Part shown: positions 17,677 through 26,217 of the stretch, piece after piece
Numbering within the stretch: the first letter of the stretch is position 1
How the letters are laid out: each line of letters begins with the position of its first letter
Assembly: GCA_965247585.1 (NCBI GenBank)
Contig: CBDFHC010000002.1
Coordinates: 62,001 to 126,000, forward strand
Direction of reading: 5' to 3'
Length of the DNA stretch: 64,000 nt
Source of the DNA: CBDFHC01 sp965247585
Lineage (GTDB): Bacteria; Chloroflexota; Dehalococcoidia; Lucifugimonadales; GCA-2712585
Made by a program: the position numbers and the translations under genes
The notes under the pieces: generated by a model
Seen by the model: only the letters and a program-made list of their open reading frames with translations
Told to the model about the DNA's origin: nothing
The model's database searches: none

Positions 17677-19992
17677 CTAGCTACTCTTTTTCCACAGGGC
17701 GTCCAACACCGCGCCGGGTGACATTGGCAACTGGGTCATTCGGACGCCCACGGCGTTGTGGATGGCGTTGGCGATGGCGGGTACCGGGGGCATGATGGAG
17801 ACCTCGCCGACACCACGGACGCCGAAGGGATGGTTAGGGTCGCTGACCTCCACGACCACGGTGTCGATCATGGGCAGGTCCAGGCTGGTGGGCAGGCGGT
17901 AGTCCAGCAGGCTGGAATTTAGCATGCGGCCATCCTCGTCGAAGAAGTACTCCTCGTTGAGGGCCCAGCCGATGCCCTGGCTGGAGGCGCCCTGGATCTG
18001 GCCTTCCACGTAAGCGGGATGGACGGCGGTGCCGGCGTCCTGGACCGCAGTGTATCTGAGAACCTGCACCTTGCCAGTCTCCGGGTCCACCTCAACGTCG
18101 GCGATGTGCACGGCGAAGCCAGGGCTTTCACCGCCACGGTCGATGTTGGCGCGGCCGACGACGGGGCCGCCGGTGGTGTTAAGCATGCCCGCGAGCTCCT
18201 TGAAGGAGAGACGGAGCTCAGGGTCTGACTTATGGGCGAATACGCCGTCCAGCAGGTCAACATCGTCCGGGGAGACGTCCCAAATAACGGCGGCGCGCTG
18301 AATCATCTGCCGTTTGATGTCTTGGCCGGCCTCAAAGCAGGCCCAGCCGGTCTTGTAGGCGACGCTGCTGCCGGCGGTGTGGGAGGTGAAGCCGATGGAA
18401 TCGGTGTCGCCGATGGAGGGGTGAACGTCTTCGGCGGGGATGCCCAGCACCTCGGCGAGCTGCATGGCAACGGCGGCACGGGTGCCACCGATGTCCGGCG
18501 AGCCTTCCAGGAGGCTGACGGTGCCGTCAACGTTGACGTTGCCGATGGCGCAGGAGGGGCCGGCGATGTTGAAGCTGACGGCGGTGGCGACGCCTCGGCC
18601 GCGGTTGGGCCCTCCCAGGGGCGATTTGTAGTGTGGGTGGTTTCGGGCAGCGTCCAAGGCCTCCTGGAAGCCGACGCGGCGGAAGGTGAGGCCGTTGATG
18701 CGGCGGGTGCCTTCCTTGGCGGCGTTGAGGGTGCGGAACTCCACGGGGTCCATGTTGAGTGCCTGGGCCAGCTCATCCACGAGGGTCTCGCCGGCGAAGG
18801 CGGCGGCGGGGCCTCCGGGGGCGCGATAGGCGGCGACTTTGGGCTTGTTGACCACCACGTCGTAGCCCTCCGTCCGCACGTTGGGGATGTCATAGGGGCC
18901 GAAGATGAAAAAGGTCCCAAGGTTCACCGGGGCGCCAGGGAAGGCACCAGCTTCGTAGATTAGCTGGGCTTCGGCGGCGACGATTCGACCTTCTTTGGTG
19001 GCGCCGATCTTGGCTTTGATATGGGCCGCAGCGGTGGGGCCGCTGCCTTCGAACACCTCGGAACGGGTCATGGTGATCTTGACGGGATGGCCGGTTTTTC
19101 GAGAAAGAATGGCGGCGACGGGCTCCAGGTAAACGATGAGCTTGCCGCCAAAGCCGCCGCCGATCTCCATGGGGATCACCTTGATCTGGGAGGCAGGTAT
19201 TTGGAGCACCTGGGCCGTGAGGTCACGCATGGTGAAATGGGCCTGGGAGCTGTCCCAGATGGTTATCTTGCCGTCCTGGTTCCACATGGCGGTGGCGGAG
19301 TGGGGCTCGATATAACCGTGGTGCACCTGCCTAGTGTGAAATTCACGCTCCACGATGTGATCCGCTTGCTGGAATCCTGATTCGGGGTCGCCGAGCTGGA
19401 GGACGAAGTGGCTAGCGACGTTGGAAGGCTCTCCCTGCTCGCCCTCGTCCCGAAGGCCGCCGGGGCGGAAGTACGCGCCCTCTGAGAGGAAAAGACGGTC
19501 GTGGAGGAGGGGCGCGCCGGGGGCCATGGCCTCTCTGCCGTCCAGGACGATGGGCAGGGGCTCGTATTGAACGTCGATCAAGGCCAATGCCTCTTCGGCC
19601 AGAGCGGGGCTTTCGGCGGCGACGGCGGCAACGGCGTGGCCGACGTAGAGGACTTTCCCGGTGGCCATGATGTTGTTGCTGAGGAACCTGGGATTAAGCA
19701 TGGCACCTTCGGCCACGTCAACCGGCCGGGCGGAGACTTCTGGAAGATCCTCAGATGTGACCACGGCCTTGACGCCGGGCAAGGCCAGGGCGCGGGTGAC
19801 GTCAATGGACTTGATGCGAGCGTGGGCGTAGGGACTTCGCAGGATCTTGCCGTGGAGCATGCCCGGGAGGTTGGTGTCAGCGCCGTAGCGGGCCTGGCCG
19901 GTGACCTTCTCCAGGCCGTCGTGCCGGATGGGCCGGGTGCCAACGACTTTGTATTTATTGCCGCCGGCGGTGGGTTCGGCAGTGGTTGTCAT
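17677..19992 (-). CDS. Xanthine dehydrogenase family molybdenum-binding subunit
   Basis: A 771-residue large subunit of the molybdenum hydroxylase (xanthine oxidase) family. The opening VVGTRPIRHDGLEKVTGQARYGADTNLPGMLHGKI is the conserved N-domain; the GGFGGK pterin loop (EIGGGFGGKL), AYRAPGG and the C-terminal catalytic Glu in GVRGVGEVSIMPP are present, so it should be active. It would hydroxylate a purine, aldehyde or aromatic heterocycle using Mo-cytosine dinucleotide. Unusually, no FAD-binding or 2Fe-2S subunit gene is adjacent: the downstream neighbour is the convergent nitroreductase and the upstream gap holds repeats. The partners must be encoded elsewhere or are not needed. Confidence 0.92.
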   Translation of the reverse strand: MTTTAEPTAGGNKYKVVGTRPIRHDGLEKVTGQARYGADTNLPGMLHGKILRSPYAHARIKSIDVTRALALPGVKAVVTSEDLPEVSARPVDVAEGAMLNPRFLSNNIMATGKVLYVGHAVAAVAAESPALAEEALALIDVQYEPLPIVLDGREAMAPGAPLLHDRLFLSEGAYFRPGGLRDEGEQGEPSNVASHFVLQLGDPESGFQQADHIVEREFHTRQVHHGYIEPHSATAMWNQDGKITIWDSSQAHFTMRDLTAQVLQIPASQIKVIPMEIGGGFGGKLIVYLEPVAAILSRKTGHPVKITMTRSEVFEGSGPTAAAHIKAKIGATKEGRIVAAEAQLIYEAGAFPGAPVNLGTFFIFGPYDIPNVRTEGYDVVVNKPKVAAYRAPGGPAAAFAGETLVDELAQALNMDPVEFRTLNAAKEGTRRINGLTFRRVGFQEALDAARNHPHYKSPLGGPNRGRGVATAVSFNIAGPSCAIGNVNVDGTVSLLEGSPDIGGTRAAVAMQLAEVLGIPAEDVHPSIGDTDSIGFTSHTAGSSVAYKTGWACFEAGQDIKRQMIQRAAVIWDVSPDDVDLLDGVFAHKSDPELRLSFKELAGMLNTTGGPVVGRANIDRGGESPGFAVHIADVEVDPETGKVQVLRYTAVQDAGTAVHPAYVEGQIQGASSQGIGWALNEEYFFDEDGRMLNSSLLDYRLPTSLDLPMIDTVVVEVSDPNHPFGVRGVGEVSIMPPVPAIANAIHNAVGVRMTQLPMSPGAVLDALWKKSS

Positions 19993-20194
19993 TATGTTCT
20001 CCCGGGAGGAATTTGGGGCTGTTGGAAATGGGGGTATGGATGGAATGTAGTCTAGTTTGGTGGGTACGGGGCGTCAAATTTGTGTTGCAGGATTCCGAAA
20101 CCTTTTTCAGGGGGGAGGACGCTCACCTTGCGAGGTATTCTTCGATGGCAGTTAAAACTACTGCCAAAGCAAACAGCCGAAGCGATGAGTATTT

Positions 20195-20300
20195 CCACCA
20201 CGAAGGACTACTAATCACAGGTTGGTGGTTCCCACCGTCCCGCCCCGGAAGGTTCTTAAAAGTTCTTCTGAGGGACTCCCTCAGACTCCCGGCAGGGAGT
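20195..20300. repeat. Dispersed intergenic repeat, copy 3
   Basis: Core module in the 778-bp gap between the Mo-hydroxylase start and the CoA-transferase end. It contains GGTTGGTGGTTCCCACCGTC, CGGAAGGTTCTTAAAA, the hairpin CTGAGGG-ACT-CCCTCAG (20268-20284) and ACTCCCGGCAGGGA. In this copy the hairpin remains fully paired although its loop base differs from other copies. Confidence 0.85.
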
Positions 20301-20329
20301 TTATGAACAAATTAACGAGGCACAGCGGT

Positions 20330-20735
20330 AGAGGGCGCAAGGGTTGGATGTGCTCTCCCCCCCTGCCAGATTCCTAGATCCTCACGGACTGACTCAGAAT
20401 CGATCATGTTGGCGTCCAGCACCAGGGAGGATGAAAAACCAGGATTGGAATCCGAAGCGGGCGCCGCGGTAGGACTTGCTCTCCCCCCGGCACCCAGATT
20501 CTTCGATCCTCACGGACTGACTCGGAATGACATGGTGGGGGGCGGAATGCGGTATGGGCTCGTCCTTCGAGGGCCTCAGGATGAGCGGGTTGGAGGAGCA
20601 GAGAGGGGCGACCAGTCACAGGTTGGTGGTTTCCACCGTCCCACCCAGGAAGGTTTACAAAACGTTTTTCTGGGGGACACTCTCAGATTCCCGGCAGCCA
20701 CCACCTGGGTTCTCTGCACTCTCCTGTACGAAGGT
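20330..20735. repeat. Dispersed intergenic repeat, copies 4-5 (nested modules)
   Basis: Two further repeat modules back to back. 20330-20450 repeats GGGCGCAAGGGTTGGATGTG, AGATTCCTAGATCCTCACGG, AATCGATCATGTTGGCGTCC and CCAGCACCAGGGAGGATGAA, as at 9530-9650. 20450-20600 carries CCAGATTCTTCGATCCTCAC and a TATGGGCTCGTCCTTCGAGG module that recurs near 28970 and 60985. 20610-20735 is another core with CAGGTTGGTGGTTTCCACC, a weakened hairpin CTGGGGG-ACA-CTCTCAG and CACTCTCCTG. No gene seen. Confidence 0.85.
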
Positions 20736-20770
20736 CAGCGTCGGCGAAGGAATTAGTGTATAGGCAACCA

Positions 20771-21919
20771 TTAGGGATGAGCGAACTCCTGGCGTATGGC
20801 GTGGCCGTGTTGGTTTAGGGTAGGAATGGCGGCGAATGTAAGTGATTCTCCCGCGAGGCGTGCCGGCGGGGCGACGAGGTCCAGTGGGCCGGAGGGGCTG
20901 TCCACCGTGGCGCGACGGAGTTGGGGGTGTTGGGCCAGGTCGGCGACGGAGTTGAGGGAGCCGTAGGCGATTTGGGCGGCGCGCAGGCGCTGGATGACCT
21001 CGTCACGGCCCAGGCGACTGAATACGGCGTGGATGGCGGCGTCCACGGCGGGCCGGTTCTCCGCCCGGGTGGGGATATCAGAGAATCGAGGGTCGGCGAT
21101 CAATTCGGGCTGCAGCAGAACCCCGGTGCAGAACCGGGACCACTCGCGGTCGTTTTGGACAGATATGACCACCTGACCGTCGGCGGTGTCGTAGGCGCCG
21201 TAGGGAGCAATGGAGGGGTGGTTGAGGCCGACGCGCTGGGGCGCCTGTCCTCCGTAGACCTGGTGAAGCAAGGGGACGGTCATCCAGTCGGCAATGGTGT
21301 CGAAGAGGGAAACGGCGACGCCCTTGCCCACGCCGGTGCGCTCCCGCTCGAAAAGGGCCTCCAGGACGGCCATGTAGGCGTACATGCCGGCGCCGATGTC
21401 ACACACCGATACTCCGACGCGGCCCGGACCCTCGGGGCGGCCGGTGACGGAGGCAAGGCCGCTCTCGGCCTGGACCAACAGATCGTAGGCGCGCATCTCG
21501 GCGTAGGGTCCCTCTTCGCCGTAGCCGCTGATGTCACATGTGACCATCCGGGGGTGGCGGAGGCGCAGCGCCGCGCTGCCGAACCCCAACCGGGCCGCCG
21601 CGCCGGGCGCCAAGTTCTGGATGAAGACGTCGGCGCGGGAGAGGAGCAGGGACATTAACGTTTTGTCTTCTTCAGCCTTCAGGTCCAGGGCGATGGACTC
21701 TTTGCCGCGGTTGAGCCAGACGAAGTAGGCGCTCTCGCCGTGGACGACGCGGTCATAGTCCCGGGCGAAGTCACCTTCTGGGCGCTCCACCTTGATGACA
21801 CGTGCGCCGGCATCGGCGAGGCGGGAGGCGCAGTATGGCGCGGCGACGGCCTGCTCAAGAGAGACAACCAGGAGGCCCTGGAGGGTCTGGCGTTTTTCAG
21901 ACGGTGGCGCGCTTTCCAT
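20771..21919 (-). CDS. CaiB/BaiF family (class III) CoA-transferase
   Basis: A 382-residue CoA-transferase of the formyl-CoA/carnitine-CoA transferase family. It shows the N-terminal GLLVVSLEQAVAAPYCASRLADAGARVIKVERPEGD, NRGKESIALDLK, FIQNLAPGAAARLGF and DISGYGEEGPYAE. The catalytic Asp region reads SVCDIGAGMYAYM, with Asp in the expected place, so it should be active. The enzyme moves CoA between carboxylic acids in the cytoplasm. It is the last gene of a minus-strand run of five or six acyl-CoA-related genes, 153 bp after the zinc-ribbon protein, and probably activates or deactivates the pathway acid. Confidence 0.9.
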   Translation of the reverse strand: MESAPPSEKRQTLQGLLVVSLEQAVAAPYCASRLADAGARVIKVERPEGDFARDYDRVVHGESAYFVWLNRGKESIALDLKAEEDKTLMSLLLSRADVFIQNLAPGAAARLGFGSAALRLRHPRMVTCDISGYGEEGPYAEMRAYDLLVQAESGLASVTGRPEGPGRVGVSVCDIGAGMYAYMAVLEALFERERTGVGKGVAVSLFDTIADWMTVPLLHQVYGGQAPQRVGLNHPSIAPYGAYDTADGQVVISVQNDREWSRFCTGVLLQPELIADPRFSDIPTRAENRPAVDAAIHAVFSRLGRDEVIQRLRAAQIAYGSLNSVADLAQHPQLRRATVDSPSGPLDLVAPPARLAGESLTFAAIPTLNQHGHAIRQEFAHP

Positions 21920-22072
21920 GTGGGTGACTCCTAGATTGGCAAAAGCTGGTTACAGGAATATGACTCTGGATGGTGCTGCTTGTGGTTGGGTGCTACCGCG
22001 CCGGATTGTAAGGGCAGAGGTGAGGAGGCAACAAGTTCGGGTGAGGTGGGACGGAGAAACTCCGCCAGGCTC

Positions 22073-22561
22073 TTAGGAGGAGGGAGCTTCGGGGATGAAG
22101 AAGGGGAGGACGAGGTTGGGGGAGTTGGGGACCTCTTGGAAGCAGACGCCTACCGGCATGCCGATGCGGATGGCCTCAGGCGGGACGTTGAGGAGGTTGG
22201 TGAGAATACGGAGACCTTCTTGCTCTTCCAGTTCGACGAGGCAGATGTTGTAGGGGACCTGGGGCTTTTCCCGCAGGGCGGGGTGCACCGGGTGGTGGGC
22301 GACGACGAAGGAGTAGACGCGGCCCCGGCCGCTGACCAGGGTCCAGCGGTACGCCAGGGAGTGGCAGTCAGGACACATGGGCACGGGGAGGTGTCGGAAC
22401 TTGTTGCATTGAGAGCACTGCTGGATTCTTAGCTCTCGATTCTGGGCGGCGTCCCAGAAGCCCCGCTCATAGTCTGGCAGGTTGTCCATGTCCGGGAGGG
22501 GCAAGCCCTCCAGCGGGCCGGTCATTGGCTCCGAGTTTTCTGTGTTTCGTTGCTGGGTCAT
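22073..22561 (-). CDS. Zinc-ribbon / OB-fold acyl-CoA-associated protein (DUF35, ChsH2-like)
   Basis: A 162-residue protein with an N-terminal helix (FWDAAQNRELRIQQC), a rubredoxin-like zinc ribbon (Cys49, Cys52, Cys63, Cys66: CSQC and CPDC) and an OB-fold (GRGRVYSFVVAHHPV...GMPVGVCFQEV). DUF35 proteins pair with thiolase-like or hydratase proteins and bind acyl-CoA. Here it sits 23 bp downstream of a thiolase-like gene in the same orientation, the standard arrangement for this two-component complex. Role: accessory subunit that holds the acyl-CoA for the partner. Confidence 0.9.
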   Translation of the reverse strand: MTQQRNTENSEPMTGPLEGLPLPDMDNLPDYERGFWDAAQNRELRIQQCSQCNKFRHLPVPMCPDCHSLAYRWTLVSGRGRVYSFVVAHHPVHPALREKPQVPYNICLVELEEQEGLRILTNLLNVPPEAIRIGMPVGVCFQEVPNSPNLVLPFFIPEAPSS

Positions 22562-22584
22562 TTTCGGTATTGGCTGGTTAAAGG

Positions 22585-23775
22585 CTAGCCCCGCCGGATG
22601 ATGACGGCGGCGCTGAGCTGGGCGGTGGAGCTACAGGAGATGACGCGGTTGATGGGCTTGTGGGGAGGCTGGGAGGTGGATGTGCCGCGCAGGAGCCGCA
22701 CTGCCTCCTGGGGGTGAGTGAGGCCGTGAATGTAAGCCTCGGAGTGGTTGCCGCCGTGGGTGTTGGTGGGGAGTGCGCCATCGAAGCGAAGGTTGTGGCC
22801 GCCTTCCACAAAGTCCTTGGCCTCGCCGAAGGGCACGAAGCCGTAGGCCTCCAGGCTGGTGAGGCAGAAGGGGGTAAAGTGGTCATAGAACATTAAGGCG
22901 TCCATGTCTTTCGCGGTGAGGCCGGAGCGGGCCCAGAGATCACGGGCGGTGTGGACGGACTCGGCGACGGCGAGGTCAGGCCGGTAGATGATGCCTTCAG
23001 CGCCGGGTCCAGAACCCTGGGCCGCCGCTTCCACCAGGGCCAAGTTATCGCTGTGGCGTAGGTCTCGCGCCCGGTCCGGAGTGGTCATGATGATGGCGGC
23101 AGCGCCGTCGTTCTCCTGGCAGAAGTCCAGCAGACGCAGCGGGTCGGCGATAAGGCGGGAGGTCTGGTGGTCGTCTATGGTGATGGGTGTTCGGCGCAGC
23201 GCACGCGGGTTGCGGCTGGCGTGGTGCCGCACTGTGACGGCAACCCAGCCGAAGTGGCGGCTAGTGGCGCCGTACTGGTGCATGTAGCGCCGGACGAACA
23301 TACCGAAGTGGTGGCCGGGGGCCATGGCGCCCCAGGGGGCGTGAAAGGACCGAGCGCCGCCGGGGATAAGCTGTGGGTCACGGCTCTGACCCAGCCGCAT
23401 GGCGGAGCGGAGGTTGGCGGCGCGGAAGCAGACGGCGTAGTTGCAGTAGCCGGCGGCAATGGCCGCAGCGGCATGGCCCACGGTGGCGTTGCCTGCGCCG
23501 CCGCCGAAGGCGATGGCCTCCCAGTGGCGCAGGTTTTTGATGCCCAGGGCTTGGATAAGCTGGGTCTCGGTGTTGTTGTCCATGCCATAACGGACGAGGC
23601 CGTCTATCTGGTGGGGAGAGATGCCGGCGTCGTCGCAGGCGGCTTTGATGGCCTCGCAGGCAAGCTGTAGCTCGCTACGGCCGGAGTCCCAGGAGAACTC
23701 GGTCTCGCCGATGCCGGCGATGGCCGCCTTGTCCCGGATGTTGTTCATGTCCGCTGGGGTTAGATTAGACGCCAC
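22585..23775 (-). CDS. Thiolase-like / SCP2-type lipid-transfer protein
   Basis: A 396-residue thiolase-fold protein of the group usually paired with DUF35 proteins. It has KAAIAGIGETEFSW, the FGGGAGNATVGHAAAAIAAGYCN glycine-rich region and the C-terminal HGGNHSEAYIHGL. The nucleophilic Cys of true thiolases, normally within the AIA-xG region, appears absent, since that stretch reads GGGAGNAT. Catalysis, if any, may therefore be a retro-aldol or another non-thiolytic reaction, as in the steroid side-chain lyases of this group. GTG start at 23775, 12 bp after the CoA-transferase stop; ATG 23748 is an alternative. Operon partner of the DUF35 gene. Confidence 0.87.
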   Translation of the reverse strand: MASNLTPADMNNIRDKAAIAGIGETEFSWDSGRSELQLACEAIKAACDDAGISPHQIDGLVRYGMDNNTETQLIQALGIKNLRHWEAIAFGGGAGNATVGHAAAAIAAGYCNYAVCFRAANLRSAMRLGQSRDPQLIPGGARSFHAPWGAMAPGHHFGMFVRRYMHQYGATSRHFGWVAVTVRHHASRNPRALRRTPITIDDHQTSRLIADPLRLLDFCQENDGAAAIIMTTPDRARDLRHSDNLALVEAAAQGSGPGAEGIIYRPDLAVAESVHTARDLWARSGLTAKDMDALMFYDHFTPFCLTSLEAYGFVPFGEAKDFVEGGHNLRFDGALPTNTHGGNHSEAYIHGLTHPQEAVRLLRGTSTSQPPHKPINRVISCSSTAQLSAAVIIRRG

Positions 23776-23787
23776 GGTGACGGCCTG

Positions 23788-26217
23788 TTAGGCCTCCTCC
23801 CAATCGACAACGCCACGGCGCTTGAAGTCCTGGACTTGCGCCGCAGAGTAGCCCAGCTCTTCCAGGACGGCCCGGGTGTGCTGACCTTTGAGGGGGCCGG
23901 GACCGGCCTTGCCCTGGGTGTGGGAGAAGGAGAGGATGGGGCTGTAGCGCCAGATAGGGCCGATCCGCGGCGCGTCCACCTGGGTGAGCATTCCGGTCTC
24001 CCGGACGTGGGGGTCCTGGTCAAAGAAGTGGAACATGCCCTGGTCTTCGGCACGGACGCAGGCGACGTCGGCGGAGGTGAGGGTGCGTTCCCAGTCCAAC
24101 GGCTCCCGGGTGGCGAAGATTTTGGACAGCTCGGCGGAGAGAGGAGCGTCGTTTTCCCGGCGGTCCGCATCGGTGGCGAACCTTGGGTCCGCTTCGAGGT
24201 CTGGGCGGTCCAGGGCGCGGCACAGGTCGTGCCACTCGGACTCGAAGGGACAGGCCAGAAAGACCCAGCCGGACCGGGCGCGATAGAGGCGGTAAAGGGC
24301 GTTGAGGCCGTAGCCTTCGGCGTCAGGGATGGCGCGGGGGGGCTTTCCTTCGTGCCAAAAAAAGTCGTCGACGTTGGCGTAGGCGTTGTTGCCCAGCATG
24401 GTGGAAAGGATGTACTGGCCCTTGCCCGTGTGCCGGCGAGCGTAGAGGCCGAGCAGCATGGCGACGGAGTTGCCCATGGAGGAGTTGTGATCCGTGGTGC
24501 CGTCATTGGCGCGGCCCAGCTTGCGGGACATCTCCTTGAGCTCGGGCATGGCAAGCGGCTGGTCCGGAGAGGGCAAGGTGTCGCGGCCCATCTGGGCCAT
24601 GGCGCCGCCGCAGACGGCGCCGGGGATGGGGGCCATGGAGGGGCGGCGGGAGTGGGGGCCATCTGCGCCGTAACCGCCGGCGTATACGTAGACGATCCCG
24701 GGGTTGATCTCCGAAAGCTGCTGGAATCCGATGCCGGTGCGCTCCGGAGCGCCGGGGCGCATGCTGTGGAGCAGGATATCCGCCCCGGCGGCCAGTTGGT
24801 GCATAATCTCCTGGCCTTCAGGCGTCTTGAGGTTGAGACAAACGCCCTCGGTGCCGGCCATGGTCCGGTGGGCAGCCAGGCCGTGGGTGTTGGAGCGGAT
24901 GTAGTCACCGCCAGGGGGCTCGACGCGAATCACTCTGGCGCCCAGCTCGGCGAGGAGGGAGCAGCTAAGGGGGCCATTGATGACGGTGCCCAGGTCTAGC
25001 ACGGTGACGCCTTCCAGCGGGTGGCCGGGTAGGGGCGCACCGTTGAAAGAGGACGATGGGGAGGAGACGCCGTTCAATCCGGCCAAGACTTCTGAGGTGT
25101 GGTGGCCGGGGGAGGGCGCCGGACCCCGAGGCCGGCCGGGGGTATCAGACATGTTGACCAAGGGGCCTAGCTGCATGGTTTTGCCCAGACGCGGGTCGTC
25201 TACCTCGCGCACCTGCTGGTTGTGCATGATCTGAGAGTGGGCCATGCCTTCCCTGGCGGTCATAAACGCTTCCACGGCTACATCGTCAGTCTGGGTCACT
25301 AAGACGTCCACCCACTCGTCAAGGGTCTTCTGCTGAACGCGTTCCAGTATCAGCTCCTCCAGGGCGTCGCGGGCCTCGTTGGTTGTGGACGGGGCATTCA
25401 GGAAGCGAGGGTCCTCATAGATGTAGTCCAGATCCAAAGCTTTCATCTCGGCGCGGAAGAGGCGCTCCATGATGTTGGCAAGCTGGATCCATTCACCGTC
25501 CTTGGTGCGGGCGGCCAGGTAGCCGTGAGGGTTGGGGCGGCTGAGGCCGATGGGCGTCTCCGAAGGGTATTTGTCCGGGTCCTTGCGAAGCATCTGTCCC
25601 TGAATCCAGGAACAGTGGTCGTAAGGGGTGACGGTCCTGAGCAGGTTGGTTTCCACCTTCTGGCCCTGGCCGGTGCGGTCCCGGACGTAGAGGGCGGAGA
25701 TGACGCCGCGAAGGAGGGCCATGGCGGCGGCGTGGCTAGCGCTGTGGACGGCGGCGAAGTTGGGGCCCTCCCGCTGATTCTGGCCGGAGAACATCATCAT
25801 GCGGCCGCTCTTGGCAGCTACCACGGCGTCGTACGCTTTGTAGTGAGCGTAGGGTCCGGCGGGTCCGAAGCCGGTGAGCGAGGCGTAGACCAGGCCGGGG
25901 TGGTCAGCGGAAAGGGTCTCGTAGTCGATGCCCAGGCGTTGGGTAACGCCGGGGCGGAAGTTTTCGAGGACGACGTCCGACCGGCGGGCCAGGCGCTGGG
26001 CGTCTTCGCGGCCGGAGGGGGTTTTCAGGTCCAGGATGATGCTGCGCTTGCCCCGGTCCCACTGGAGGGCGCCGGGCCAGGAGCGGAAGGGATCGCCGCC
26101 GGGTGGCTCCACCTTGATAACATCGGCGCCGAAGTCGGACATGACCATGGTGGCGACGGAGGCGGGCTGACCTCGAGAGAAGTCCAGGACTGAGATACCT
26201 TCAAAAACGTCAGGCAT
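23788..26217 (-). CDS. Tandem (two-domain) CaiB/BaiF CoA-transferase
   Basis: An 809-residue protein with two complete class III CoA-transferase domains in one chain (about residues 1-390 and 405-809). Each begins with the family signature: ISVLDFSRGQPASVATMVMSDFGADVIKVEPPGGD and VTVLDLGTVINGPLSCSLLAELGARVIRVEPPGGD. The start at 26217 is set by the domain onset and by its 8-bp overlap with the upstream amidohydrolase stop. In domain 2 an Asp aligns with the catalytic position (GTTDHNSSMGN); in domain 1 the site reads AVHSASH, so the Asp seems lost. One active and one structural half would mimic the intertwined family dimer within a single chain. Confidence 0.88.
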   Translation of the reverse strand: MPDVFEGISVLDFSRGQPASVATMVMSDFGADVIKVEPPGGDPFRSWPGALQWDRGKRSIILDLKTPSGREDAQRLARRSDVVLENFRPGVTQRLGIDYETLSADHPGLVYASLTGFGPAGPYAHYKAYDAVVAAKSGRMMMFSGQNQREGPNFAAVHSASHAAAMALLRGVISALYVRDRTGQGQKVETNLLRTVTPYDHCSWIQGQMLRKDPDKYPSETPIGLSRPNPHGYLAARTKDGEWIQLANIMERLFRAEMKALDLDYIYEDPRFLNAPSTTNEARDALEELILERVQQKTLDEWVDVLVTQTDDVAVEAFMTAREGMAHSQIMHNQQVREVDDPRLGKTMQLGPLVNMSDTPGRPRGPAPSPGHHTSEVLAGLNGVSSPSSSFNGAPLPGHPLEGVTVLDLGTVINGPLSCSLLAELGARVIRVEPPGGDYIRSNTHGLAAHRTMAGTEGVCLNLKTPEGQEIMHQLAAGADILLHSMRPGAPERTGIGFQQLSEINPGIVYVYAGGYGADGPHSRRPSMAPIPGAVCGGAMAQMGRDTLPSPDQPLAMPELKEMSRKLGRANDGTTDHNSSMGNSVAMLLGLYARRHTGKGQYILSTMLGNNAYANVDDFFWHEGKPPRAIPDAEGYGLNALYRLYRARSGWVFLACPFESEWHDLCRALDRPDLEADPRFATDADRRENDAPLSAELSKIFATREPLDWERTLTSADVACVRAEDQGMFHFFDQDPHVRETGMLTQVDAPRIGPIWRYSPILSFSHTQGKAGPGPLKGQHTRAVLEELGYSAAQVQDFKRRGVVDWEEA

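Noticed and set aside
18232..18963. Long plus-strand frame opposite the Mo-hydroxylase gene
   Set aside because: A composition shadow of the GC-rich gene on the other strand; Gly/Val/Asp-rich without recognisable domains, and the minus-strand protein is clearly real.
23836..24999. Plus-strand frame of 387 codons opposite the tandem CoA-transferase
   Set aside because: Sequence is Gly/Val/Glu-rich antisense composition; the minus-strand frame has two intact family domains.
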